Assembly (NCBI GenBank): GCA_026120185.1
Contig: JANUWF010002121.1
Span: 1,549,501 to 1,613,500 of the forward strand
Length of the DNA: 64,000 nucleotides
Reading direction: 5' to 3'
DNA from: Voacanga thouarsii
Taxonomy: Eukaryota > Streptophyta > Magnoliopsida > Gentianales > Apocynaceae
Made by a program: the position numbers and the translations under genes. Under the pieces are notes generated by a model. The model was not told the DNA's origin. It worked only from the letters and a program-made list of their open reading frames with translations, and searched no databases. Below are positions 1 through 10,554 of the stretch, piece after piece (position 1 is the first letter of the stretch; each line of letters begins with the position of its first letter).

Positions 1-796
1 GTCTACAACATGGCATTAGTGCCAACTCCATCTAAAATATTATTAATTTTGGCCTAAATATTTTAGTACTTGTTCAAGAAATCTATTACTTGATATGTGT
101 ATTAAATTTGAAACTATTTCCAATATGTAGGTGCCTTGGCCAAGGACTTCATGAGTAATGATTTCTACAAGTGGCTCTAAGATATATTCTCCGACTATTA
201 GGAGTGGTGAATCATGTATTGACCCTCTCAACTACTTTCGTTTACTTTACATTATACTCATTATCCATCACATAGACAATCCTTGTAAGACTTCAAAGAT
301 TAGAATCAAAGTACAACACTCGATAAACAAAATACCTTGGAGATCTCAAGTCTAAAGATACTTGCACACTTGCTATAATGAAATTCTATCATTGACTCTC
401 AATAGCTTATCCAAGTGATTATCTCATAACTAGGTCATCGAATGAACTTGTTCCTATAACAAGTATCCACATATTAATCCTGAGCATCACAATACACACG
501 GTTATTAAAACCACCGCTTGATCCAATCAAGAGACATAACATGTGCTAGTCTTACCATATTAATAATATCCCATCTTATTAATACTATGACTAGGGATTA
601 TTCAAGCACAAACACTATACAGTGTAGTAGGAATCTCACATCATGATTTCCTTAATACTGTGTGGTACTAGGGACTTTATCAAACAGTTTATATGCATAT
701 TAAGATATAACAATCAAATTGAAAGATAAAGAATGCATCTTTTAATAATTATTATGCAATATACATGTTACAAATGATTGCCTCTACGACATAACA
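1..796 (-). repeat. Copia-type LTR fragment inserted in E's 3' LTR
   Basis: The reverse complement matches the first 780 or so bases of the solo LTR at 19122-20849, for example the segment with the GAGAGGGTCAAT core and the terminus TGTTATGTCGTAGAGGC against TGTTGTGCCCTAGAGGC. The inner end of the LTR lies at 796; the rest continues beyond the left edge. The bases just outside (797-799) read CTA, as in the other copy when viewed on the same strand. The flanking sequence from about 801 (AGAGTGTTCTTGGATTG) aligns to 30464 onward in E's other LTR, which shows where the insertion lies. Confidence 0.8.
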
Positions 797-2423
797 CTAT
801 CAAGAGTGTTCTTGGATTGATATTGGCAGAATGGCCTTGTTTGATGTGATGATTCAGTATAGCTAGGAGAGAGCAAGTCTAGGAGTTATTCAAGTTTTGA
901 ATTTAAAAAATGGTTGAGGAATTAATGGAAATTCTTGAGGCTGATGGTTGCTAAAGATGTTCTATCCTCGAATGTTTCTAGCTCTACAATTGAGGTTCAC
1001 TTGTTTTGCTTATGTTATAGAAGAAAAATGGAGATTGCCCTAGCTTTAGTGCTGGCTGAAAATCGCTTGTGAAGTTGAGCAGAATTTCTGGTTTATTTGG
1101 TGGAGTTAGTTGTTAGATTGGTAAGTGTTTGTTGGAGCAATGCATGGGATTTAATTTTCAAACTCAAAGTATTTTGAATGGAGAGAAGTTAGGAGAGTTT
1201 GAGGTGCCTTAATGGAGTTTGATGGCTAAGGTTGAAGGAAGAATGAAGAATGTTTAGCTTGTATCATGTTGTGGCCGAAATTGGCAAGGAACAATGAAGA
1301 AGAAAAGCTAGGTAGATAAAAACCGAAATAGCTATGGAAAAATTCTTGCTATTTTAATAAAATCTTGGAAGGTTTGTCGAACAAAATTCAATGTATTTTG
1401 AATGGACTTTGTAGCTACAAATTAGGAGTATTTCGAGGTCCTTCAATGGTGATTTCCAGCCATCATCTTGATGACGAACAAGAACTGCTGAAGAACTAGT
1501 TCATGGTGTTAATTACTTAAAGGTTTCTTGGCTGAATGACTTACATGTTTTCTGGAAATATTTCTGGTTTAAGTGGGTTAATTATGCTTCAAAATTCACC
1601 AAGAATTTCCACCTTTTGCTCACAACAATGGTTGTTTATTTTGCAAAGAAAGAAATGGTAGCCTAACTACCTAAGTTCAAAAGTTAGCTAAGAAGAAGAA
1701 CTAAAATAATTTTCAGCTTTTCACTGTAACAAGAATAACCAAAAATAATGTTCTTTAGGAAAGTGATTTGGTGATTTAATCTTGGAAAATAAAACATTCT
1801 TGTACCCTCCTATGTTTCGGCCAAGAGGTTCCAAAAAAGCTTTAATTTTAGTTAAATTCCTAGTGCATAATAATTTATAAAATTTTATAAGATAAATAAA
1901 AGAATTCAAAAAAATGAAATATTTTAAAATTCAAATATGCTAAGACATGGATTGCTAAAATAATGGGGAATAAATCTCCTCTAGATTTCTTTAGGACAAG
2001 ATCACATAGTTAGAAAATTACCATTGTGCTTGCTCAAGACAATATTCCTAAATTCGTGAAATGCAAGGAATAAAATTCAAATATTCGTTAGGATAATAAA
2101 AAATAATTCTTAGTTGATGGGATTTGAACTCAAGATCTTAGGAATTAACCACAAAGCTCTAACCACTTAACCACATTAACTCTTTTTTTCTATTTTCCAA
2201 ACTTAATTCTCTTCCCTTCTAAATCCTAAGCTTCTCATCCTCTCTTCTCTAAGTAAAATTCCCTATTTTCCCCCAACACGCATCATGCACATAGAATTCA
2301 TCTAGACCACATAAAAATAATTCTAAATACATAAATTCATCTAGAAAATTTATATTTATGAAATATGCCATGAAATGCATCCCTTCCCTCTAATCCTAGG
2401 GTAGGCTTAGGTAGGGTTTTACA
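797..2423 (-). repeat. Element E 3' LTR (5' part of the LTR)
   Basis: The LTR begins on the minus strand at 2423 with TGTAAAACCC, directly after the polypurine tract. The stretch 797-1535 aligns with 30466-31158 of the 5' LTR. The stretch 1536-2423 has no counterpart in the window because the 5' LTR is truncated there. It holds a tRNA-like module (see separate entry) and no credible reading frame. Confidence 0.85.
2098..2173 (-). other. tRNA-like Pol III-type module in E LTR
   Basis: On the minus strand there is an A-box-like TGGTTAAGTGG (2173-2163), 32 bases of spacer, a B-box-like AGTTCAAATCC (2130-2120), then a run of six T (2103-2098). The same order and the same 32-base spacing occur in both LTRs of element C. 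It is not a working tRNA gene: the acceptor and anticodon stems do not fold convincingly. Pol III activity is inference. Confidence 0.55.
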
Positions 2424-2440
2424 TCCTCCCCTTTCTTAGA
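2424..2440 (-). other. Element E polypurine tract
   Basis: On the minus strand the purine-rich stretch AGAAAGGGGAGGA ends one base short of the LTR start TGTAAAACCC. It matches the tract of element C (AAAGAGGGGAGGA) at the same place, and the upstream sequence GAATTTCGGGATGAAATTCTT is also shared with C. This is the expected plus-strand primer. Confidence 0.8.
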
Positions 2441-3605
2441 AGAATTTCATCCCGAAATTCAGCGTGTACCTTCATATCAAGTCGGGGTAATTTCATTTCA
2501 TTCACTCCTCCGTTTCCCACGTGGCATCTTGTGTATCGTGATACTCCCATAACACCTTCACCTTTGGTATTTGCTTATTCCAAAGAGTCTTGATGCTTCG
2601 ATCTAGAATCTTAACCGGTTTCTCTAGGTAACTCAAATCTGGTTGCAATAGCAAAGGCTCATTGTTAAAACATGTTTTGGGTCAAGATCATACTTCTTCA
2701 GCTGAGATATATGAAACACATCTTGTAATCTCGTCAAAACGTCGGTAGGTCCAATCTATAAGTGATAGGGTCTAACATTCTCCTCCTATCATCCGTGTAG
2801 CTCTTCCGTCGACTCTGAGTTACCTTCAGTTTTTCTCTTGTTACTTTTACCTTGTCTACCATTTCTTGAACACAAACTTTATTGAATATGTTAATCTGCC
2901 TATATTCTATTCATCCCTAATACAATGGTACTTGACATTTATGGCTTTGCAATGCTTCATATAGGGTCAAACTAATAGAAGATGAGTAATTGTTATTGTA
3001 GGCTAACTTTACATGTTGCACTCATTCAGTCCATTTATTAACAAAGTCCAATATACATACCCTCAACATATCCTCTAGTATCTAAATAAGTCTCTCCGAC
3101 TAGCCATCAATTTTGAGGATATGCTATAGTACAAAACTTCCAACTTGATCCCATTATCTCTTTGAATTTGGTCTAAAATATTGAAGTAAACTTAGGGTTT
3201 TGATTGGATGCAATACTTGATAACATCTCATACAACCTCTACCTTGACTAGGTCTATCTTAAAACTGTCCTTGATTACCCCTCATTCTAGAAATAGAGCT
3301 ATGTCCAACTAAAACTTTCAATTACCAAAATTAATAGAAATTGATGCTACCTCCACTTTCTATCACCCGTTTCAACTATTCCAAGTCCTTAATGGCTTTC
3401 TAAATACATTAGGTATCATCTAAAAGTCACTGTATAATTAACAAAGCAAGACTGAAAATCTTATGCATCTAATCCATAAGAGTTATAGCATTTGTCATTC
3501 AGTATGGCATCACCACTTATCCTTAACACCTATCCCCAATTTTAGTCGCAATCTCAAGTATATCCCCTTCTCAAATTCACACTTAATGATATCCCTATCT
3601 CAAGT
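2441..3605 (-). pseudogene. Element E pol remnant: RT middle piece and integrase C-terminal part
   Basis: Minus-strand translation in several frames gives, near 3605-3540, the RT segment LDLR-GYH and EGDI, continuing the RT cut by element A. Further on are integrase pieces: DMLRVCILDF, a WTECVQH/LAYNNNYSS stretch, and REKLKVTQSRRKSYTDDRRR, then a chromodomain-like end with TRCHVGN. The RT catalytic region, RNase H and integrase core between them are deleted or unreadable. All of it is decayed by stops and frameshifts. It is homologous to 45200-46000 of element C. Confidence 0.75.
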
Positions 3606-3610
3606 CTAAC

Positions 3611-6600
3611 TGTAACACTCCACATTTCTACTTTCGATTTGCTATTATTTGTAATAGGATGAGAATTTGTACCGATGTCCAGAACAAAAGTTGATCGGTG
3701 TAATGAGACGAATATTTTGATAGAATAATATTTTGTCGGGACCTAGATGTAATTATTAGATTTTTTGGAAGGCTATTATTATTAACAAAATAAGAATTTA
3801 AGGGTACTTTGAAAAGAAAAATTGGTCAGTGTGATGAAACGCACGTTTTGATGTAAATTATGCTACTCGGGGTATTGGGGGTATTTTTGTCATTTTGACC
3901 ACACCCACGACTTTGAAAGCATATTCAACCAAATAGAAGAGAAATTGAAGAATTTAAGAGTTATCAATGGATTTAGTATTTTGGAATTGAATGGTGAAAA
4001 AAAAATATTTTTTCGTTACGGACCCGATTTTGGTCATTTTTGAAGAAAATAGGAAATCACGGTTAAAACGGTTCATGTGGCATTTTGTGAGTGGTATCCC
4101 ATGGATATGTGTCAATTTAAAAGAGGTTTCATGAAGAGTTCATGCAAGACACATGAAATTAAAGGATTGCAAAATAAATGAAGAATGATGTGTAATTTTG
4201 TGATTGGAACACATCACTCGTGGGCCCATTTGATTAAGGTCTTGATCATAATTGGCTAATATTTGGACCAAGAGAAGATGAATGAATGGCTAGAAATTGG
4301 CCAAGAATTGTGGCAGCCATACAAGAAGAAATAAGGAAATTTTTGTAGAGGAAATAAAAATGGTTGGTGTGTAAGAATTTCATTGGAACACAGCTGAGTA
4401 TATCCACCATTCAATTAAACCACAACAAGAAATGGAGGGTCAAGATTGCGGGCTGAATGGAAGTCAATAGGGGCTATAAAGCAACCAGAAATTCATGAGC
4501 TAAGAGGAAGAAAACCAAGAGATAATGTAAAATGAGAGAGAAAGAAAGAACTGTGTGTTCTTGGTGTGATCAGGGTGTTCTTGGAGAAAAATCACACTAA
4601 TAGGCTCAAAAACAATGTAAACCCAACCTTGCTTGAATTAAAGTTATTGTTGGTTGAATGATGATTATGATGATGTGAATTTTAATATGAAAATATGACT
4701 TTCATGTATTGATTTCGGATCAAAGCTAAGGTTTGTGAGCTTTTGTGTATGAACCTTATATATGCTCATATATGTGTCGGCTACCTAAGGGTTTTTAAAT
4801 GATGTTTTGTAGCAAGAAGAACTAAATAATTATGGTGGTTTGAAGGTTTATTTTTGGTTGAAGAGGTGATGATCAAAGTAGAGTAGAAATGGAATTTATT
4901 TGGTTGGACAAATGGATTAAACTAGCTTTTGATTAGAAGAGATGAATTTGTGTTGAATAAGTGTGACTTTTATGAGCTACTGGAAATCTGGAAATTCAGA
5001 ATTAAAGGTGAATTGAAGGATAATTGAATGAATTAATTGTTCTAAGGTGTTAAAGACAAAAAGAGGAGAAAAGAAAGTATGAATAGTAAAAGTGAGGTAA
5101 AACTACTGAGGCTGTTTTTGCCAAGTACCGTACCTCAAGAAAGAGAATTTTGAAAAAGGGCTTATATAGAATTAAAGTTAAGAGTCTTATAGTCGTTTTG
5201 GTATATTGTAGAGCCAAAACGGAGTTGTGGATTGAAAGTTATGCGTAAAACAAAATCATGAGACAAAGAAGCAAAATTCCAGAATTTTGCTTAGAAAGTG
5301 GTTGAACTTAAGAATGATTAATTGCATGATTTTAGATGAAATAATTGGAAAAATATGAAGTGAATCCCTTGTTTATGAAGGGAGAAAGAATGTGGAAAAA
5401 GGAAAGCAAAAGAATAGAACAAACAATGAAAAACGACATTAACGAAGGTTGAACGTTTTCCTTAATTATCGGCTAAACATCGGTTGGACGTCGGCTACCC
5501 ATCAGGCACTTCAACTGGACATCGGCCAACCTTCGTCTATTTTTTGGCCGAACATGAATTGACCCGAAAACGATATTTGGTATAGGTTTAGCAAAAAATG
5601 ACCAATGGAACATCGAAAATGGTAGAGACGGTGATTAAACGGCCGTGAACGTAAAGGGTTGCTTAGGACACAAGGTGAGTCCCTTAGATTTCAAAAATCC
5701 TTTTGAAAGCTAGTGTACTTTGTTTTTCCATGAAATGCTACATTTTATACCATTTTGGAAATCCCTAAATATGTTTAAGGTTTATCTGAGTAAGATTTGT
5801 TTTATGTCATGTTAGGCTGGAATGAACTTTATATTTGGCTTGGAAACCTAAATAGTTGATTAAAGCTTGAACTTTGTGGATTTAGTCCTTTTTAGATTCA
5901 ATGCTTGTGGATTATCGGAAAATGGTAAATTTTCGAATCGGGTATCCATAAATTGACTGGAATGCCCTTATTAGAACATTTTATGAAAATGTATTTGGAA
6001 ACTTTGAATTTAATCATCTTTTGGGATTAGAATTCTAAATTTCTTAAAATGAGTTATTTTTGGAATCAAATATTTGAAAAATAATCTAAATGTCCTTATT
6101 GAAATGTTTTATGAAAACCTTTAGAATCGGGTGTTCGGTAAATGACCGAAATACCCTAATTTAAAGTTTTGTAAATACTTTTCAAATTGGGTAAGAGTAA
6201 AATGACCCGAATACCCGTAGAAAGTCTTTTAAAAATCGGGTATTGGTAAAATGGCCCGAATACCCTTGAAAATGACTTTTGTGATCAAGTATGGGACAAA
6301 TGACTGCAATACTCTTAGAAACTTGTTTTAATGTATGAAAAGAGCTCTTTAACCTATTTTGTCATGATTTTGGAAAATGATATCTCAAAATGAAATTGAC
6401 TTTTGAAAAGAAACATTTTGATCCCTGAAATTGTTTTATTAGCCTGATGCGTCTATAGAGTGAATTGATTGGCCCTGCAGAGCCATGTGATGATCTGACT
6501 TGTGAGTCAGTGGGATCAAATTCTAGAAAGTGTTATTTGTCCCAAAAATGTTTTGATTGAAAATCATATAGGATCAGAAAACCCTCTGGCCTGATCAGTC

Positions 6601-7625
6601 AAAAGGGGCTTGTATTGGTGACGTTGAGTACTCAACAAGGACTTTGATCTTTGTACTAGCTCATGTTAGGCGACCCCAAGTAACCCGATCAGTTCTGGGG
6701 ATTGTCTTACTCCAAACAGGGTGACATGACATTGAGATGAGTCGTCCTGGCTAGCCATCTAGAGCCTAGCAATTGTCGTGCCTTGTGTGCACTTTGTAAT
6801 TTAAGTTGTTCATGGGATGGGCTGGACACCTGGCATTATTCTAACCCTTTGTTGCCTCGATGGTGATTGATATCAAGATTGGGACCCTTGGCTTACGGTA
6901 GCAAGTAAAAGATTTCCCATTGATACAAGGATCGAGTACTAGAGGCTGCGGTCTTAGTACGAATACACATGCAAGTTGGTGTACTTATCCGGCAATGCAC
7001 GATTGAGTTCTGTAAGGCGAAGTCCCTGGCACAATAAGATCATGATGCCAAAGCAAAGCCTTGTGAGTTTTGCATAGAAGCCGACCTTTTGTTGGAAAAG
7101 CACCTATGATTTGGAAGTTGGGGCAATATTTTGAAAGTAAAATACAGTTTTTCAAAAATGATTGAGTTCTAGAGAAACTTTTCTTTAGAGAGTTTTGCAA
7201 TGGTTTTCAGTGAACAAATGATATGTTATTCCACAAACGTTTTATGTACCTTATTCTTTCATAAAGTACTAGCACACATGGGACTCACTGGGTGATTCAT
7301 CACTCACATGTATCTTTTATCTTACCTTTTGTAGAATCTAAAAATTAGCGGACCTACAGATAGAAGAATGACACCACAGTGTCGGCAGTTTAAGTCTGGA
7401 CATCTTTTGATCATGTACTGTATTCTGTTATAGATAGAAAGGGCATGTATAAAATTCTCTAATATATGTATATTTGTGGCTATCAGTGTGGGATATTGTT
7501 GAGTCTGGACCTTATATATGTATTTACTTTGTTATTTTCGTTATAAAGACCCATTGTCCGAGAAACTGGAGGGGTAACACCCAGTGTTGATATGCTTTCG
7601 CTTTGTCTTTAGTAAGGGTGTTACA
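3611..7625 (+). repeat. Element A 5' LTR, 4015 bp
   Basis: It starts TGTAACACTCC and ends GGGTGTTACA and aligns along its whole length with 17807-23657 once the nested solo LTR is removed. Landmarks shared with the LTRs of C, E and F are the palindrome TTGAGTACTCAA at 6624-6635 and the box TTATAAAGACCC at 7541-7552 near the 3' end. It also has a degenerate minisatellite at about 5930-6315. I see no protein-coding content; short ORFs in it are not conserved between the LTR copies. Confidence 0.93.
5930..6315 (+). repeat. Degenerate dyad-symmetric minisatellite in A 5' LTR
   Basis: About six units of roughly 50-60 bp, each with a GGGTAT-type half, a middle like GGTAAAATGACC and a closing ATACCC half, so that each unit is an imperfect inverted repeat. 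Clear units lie at about 5936, 6125, 6186, 6236 and 6286. The same array is present in the 3' LTR at about 21875-22260, so it was part of the LTR before insertion. Confidence 0.7.
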
Positions 7626-7627
7626 AT

Positions 7628-7640
7628 TGGTATTAGAGCC
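7628..7640 (+). other. Element A primer binding site
   Basis: TGGTATTAGAGCC starts two bases after the LTR end. It matches the common plant initiator-Met-tRNA primer site TGGTATCAGAGCC of element C with one C-to-T change. Confidence 0.8.
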
Positions 7641-7673
7641 TAGTTTTATATAATTGTGGTACGATCATAAGAA

Positions 7674-8206
7674 TTGATAGAACCCTTTTATTATGTAGGT
7701 ATAGTGGATAGGAGCGATAAAGGCAAGCACCCAATGGTCGATCGCAGTGGTGAAGAGAAGAAAGAGATAGGTGAGAGCTCGGGAGTAGAGAAGAAACCTA
7801 CGCCGGAGAGGATACCATTGCTATATGAGGAGGTAGGTGGCCACTCAAACAAGATTGATGGTGATATTGAACCATGCCATCAGGATGATGATGATGAGGA
7901 GGATAGCACCCCCAATGGTGCAATGCTATCTCAGAATGATGAGAAGGTATTCGGTGGAGATGTACCAGGAGCACTTGAGGAAGAGATGCCAGGTTTAGAG
8001 GCTGTTGATATGGGAGAGGACCAGGAGGTACCCGAGGTGGAGGTACTTGCAGTTGAGGAGCCTGAGGAGGATTTAGAGATACACTTAGAGAAATTGGCTT
8101 GATTGTAGCCAGATGCGGACGGAGATCAGGAGATTGATGTAGCGGAGGCTTATACAGTCTCGACTAATTCAGGACCTCCTATATTAGACAGAGAGGATGA
8201 TGAGTA
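7674..8206 (+). pseudogene. Element A acidic leader ORF upstream of gag
   Basis: An open frame runs from about 7674 to 8102, then two stops (TGA, TAG) are followed in the same frame by more acidic sequence ending in LDREDDE before a stop at 8205. The full product would be about 175 residues, rich in Glu and Asp (for example QDDDDEED and VEEPEEDLE). There are no membrane segments, no zinc knuckle and no known domain that I can recognise. Its place between primer site and gag equals that of the leader ORFs of C (41019-41483) and E (24887-25676). The true start is uncertain: the homologous start after TATGTAG at 7699 has lost its ATG. Function unknown; an accessory retrotransposon protein is the best description. 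Confidence 0.65.
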
Positions 8207-8213
8207 GGAGGAT

Positions 8214-8216
<3 letters not shown>

Positions 8217-8249
<33 letters not shown>
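8217..8249. repeat. (AT)n microsatellite
   Basis: About 16 AT dinucleotides directly after the leader ORF of element A, in the spacer between leader and gag. The remainder of that spacer (8250-8434) shows nothing recognisable. Confidence 0.95.
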
Positions 8250-8252
<3 letters not shown>

Positions 8253-8434
8253 TGATATGTACAGTTCGGCCGGTGTATATAAACTGTGTGCTTGGTACAC
8301 GAATTTTGTACTGACTTTGTGATAAATAAGAATGAACATGTGTTATGTTTTGCTAATTGCTCTATGCTTATTATGTGACTGCTTTTGAGCTATGTTACAT
8401 TTGTTATACCAGTAAAACCTTATGATTTGTACAG

Positions 8435-8591
8435 ATGCCTCCTAAACGGACCTCCGGACGATCATCGTGAGTTACTCGAAATAACCCTGAACTAATGGTG
8501 GAGGAACTGCAGGCGGAAGGTCCCCATCTCACAAACTTGGACCACACCATATTTTAGATCTTCTAAAAGATGGCTGACCCGATCCAACAGT
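8435..8591 (+). pseudogene. Element A gag, N-terminal part, cut by element B
   Basis: The ATG at 8435 opens MPPKRTSGRSS, then stops interrupt the frame, and the reading resumes to MADPIQQL at the B insertion. The sequence after B (14174 onward, LTENAR) continues the same Gag protein. This is the basic N-terminal start that is usual for plant gypsy Gag. Stops in the frame are at codons expected to be Arg or Gln. Confidence 0.7.
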
Positions 8592-9635
8592 TGATGGGAC
8601 TCCGCTTCATCATAGAAGTCAAGGTCAAGGAGGGGGAGGTATGACCATGCAAGGACAAGGACTGAAGACAAGATTTCGGTCCAAGAAGTTTCAAGATGAG
8701 TTTCGATTGCTCATAAAACCATTCTTGTGGATAGAAGAGGGTTGGAAGGTTAAGGAAGCTAGCCGAGAGTTCATTTTTTATGACTATCCAAAAAGGACCC
8801 TAACAAGAACTCAAGTCGGAAACAAAGACGGACGAAATAGGGACAAAAAACGGGCCTTCCAGTGGACGGCCAGCGCTGGCCGCAAGCAGCAGAATTGGCA
8901 CCAGCTTCAACCTGCCCAACAACAGCTTCATTCTGGCGCACGACCGACTGAAGACAGAGCCTAACTGGCACTGGCTTAAGGGCCCTGGCCGGCGCCAGCT
9001 CCATCCGGGGCAACTGACGGCTGCCCGTCGTTTTTTATGTTTTCTACAATTTTTTCGAATTTTAAGTGTTTGTAAAGACTTATTAAGACCCTAAACTATA
9101 ATAGAAACTCAGTGATTACTTAGCTAGGGTTAGGGTAGTATAAATACACCTTTAGTGATTTGACAACATAATTCACAGACTTTAATTCAAATTTGAGAGA
9201 GAATCTTGAGAGGCCCTAGCCTCCTTGTTCATCTTGATCAAGACCATGCTTCAGGGTTAGTCCTTTTTATGAATAAGTCTACAAATCTTTTGGATAATCT
9301 AATGTGGTTTCTTTGAATGGGTCTTAGTTGCTTTGTTCCTCTAAGTTTTGTTTGAATTCCATTACTTGGGTGGCTATTTTCTCTATTCTATTTGTTCTTG
9401 TTTGCCTTTGTTGCTTCAAGGATATTGGGGTGAGATTATAGTAGAACTTTCTACTATTCTTGAGGGTCTTTGAAGCTTAGTTCTTCAAGGGTTTGATAGA
9501 GGGTAGGTTGTTATTTTATTTTCTTCTTTTTTTGTCTCAAGAAGAATCCATATTTTTGGTTCCATTGGTTGAGCTGAACATATAACCACTAAACCACTCA
9601 CAACACCAAGAAAAAGCCCACACAATATCATATCA
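8592..9635 (+). repeat. Element B 5' LTR
   Basis: It aligns throughout with 13124-14168 and with the B2 LTR at 51092-51961. Its first 200 or so bases still translate as the tail of the pol protein (RSKKFQDEF and following), because pol ends inside the 3' LTR in this family. A GC-rich block at about 8860-9020 precedes the TATA box at 9139. It ends ATATCA before the primer site. Confidence 0.88.
9139..9146 (+). promoter_or_regulatory. TATA box of B 5' LTR
   Basis: TATAAATA follows GGGTTAGGGTAG. The same box at the same LTR position occurs at 13671 and 51610. Confidence 0.6.
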
Positions 9636-9644
9636 AAGAGTTTT

Positions 9645-9656
9645 TGGTATCAGAGC
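9645..9656 (+). other. Element B primer binding site
   Basis: TGGTATCAGAGC lies nine bases after the LTR end, the initiator-Met type. The spacing is longer than in A and C and is also seen in B2 (about 51970-51981). Confidence 0.75.
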
Positions 9657-10554
9657 AAGGAAAATCTTGACTCCAATCAAAGCTTGAAAGCAAGAAATGG
9701 AGCCCTACAAAGTTGAAGAAAAAGAAAATAGAGAAAATCCCGTAATTCAAAAACATGCTCCAAAAAGGTCATGAAATCTTTGTTATATTTTGATCTTTCT
9801 ATTGGGAAATTGCTCCTTAATGTTATTATAATCCTTGGGAACAAATTTTTCTTGAGTTTGTGGTGAAAATGGGCTTGAATATGAGTAAAAATGTTGGTTG
9901 TTCTTAAGTGACGGGATTGCAGCCAAGGTGTTTGATAAATATTCCATGAGAATGTTTTTAGCTATTATTGAGAATTTTGATTCTTAATTTTCATTCTTTG
10001 GGATATTGAAACTTAGTATATCAATCTATTGTTGAATTCCATGTTCATTAAACTCAATTTTACTAGTGCACACTTGTGATCATCTTCTTCTTTATAATCC
10101 TAGTTCTAGTTGTTCTTGTTTCTTTATTCTTGCTAATTCTTATTTGTTTCTTGGTTTGAAGTGTTTCCTTGTGCGTCTAAGTGTTTGTTCTTGTGTTGAT
10201 TGAATTCACATTTCTTGAAATTCTTCATTAAAACATGATTGCTTGAGGTGCCCACCAAGTGTTTGTTGAAATTCCCCTAAGACCCCCTAATTAGAAAAAT
10301 CCATTAATTTGTGTGATTCAATAAGTTGAACTAAATCTTTAGCTATTGGGGAGAATTGGGATTGTACAAGAAGGTTTGAGTATTGAGAAAAAGGCAAGAG
10401 GGTGAGCCTATTACTAAAAGAGCCTAAGAGAGCAAACACAAGCGTGGAGTGACCTACCTTTAAGAGCCAACACACAAGGATGCAAAGTAAGGAACTATTT
10501 TTCTTCCTAATCTCTTTTGTTTTACAGGTATAAGTAAGTAAATACTCCATCACC
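9657..10554 (+). other. Element B untranslated leader
   Basis: About 900 bases without a credible reading frame, T-rich, ending in a pyrimidine-rich stretch with TTTTACAG (10520-10527) just before the gag start. That end looks like a splice acceptor, which is inference. The first 360 bases are shared with B2 (51962-52330). Confidence 0.6.
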
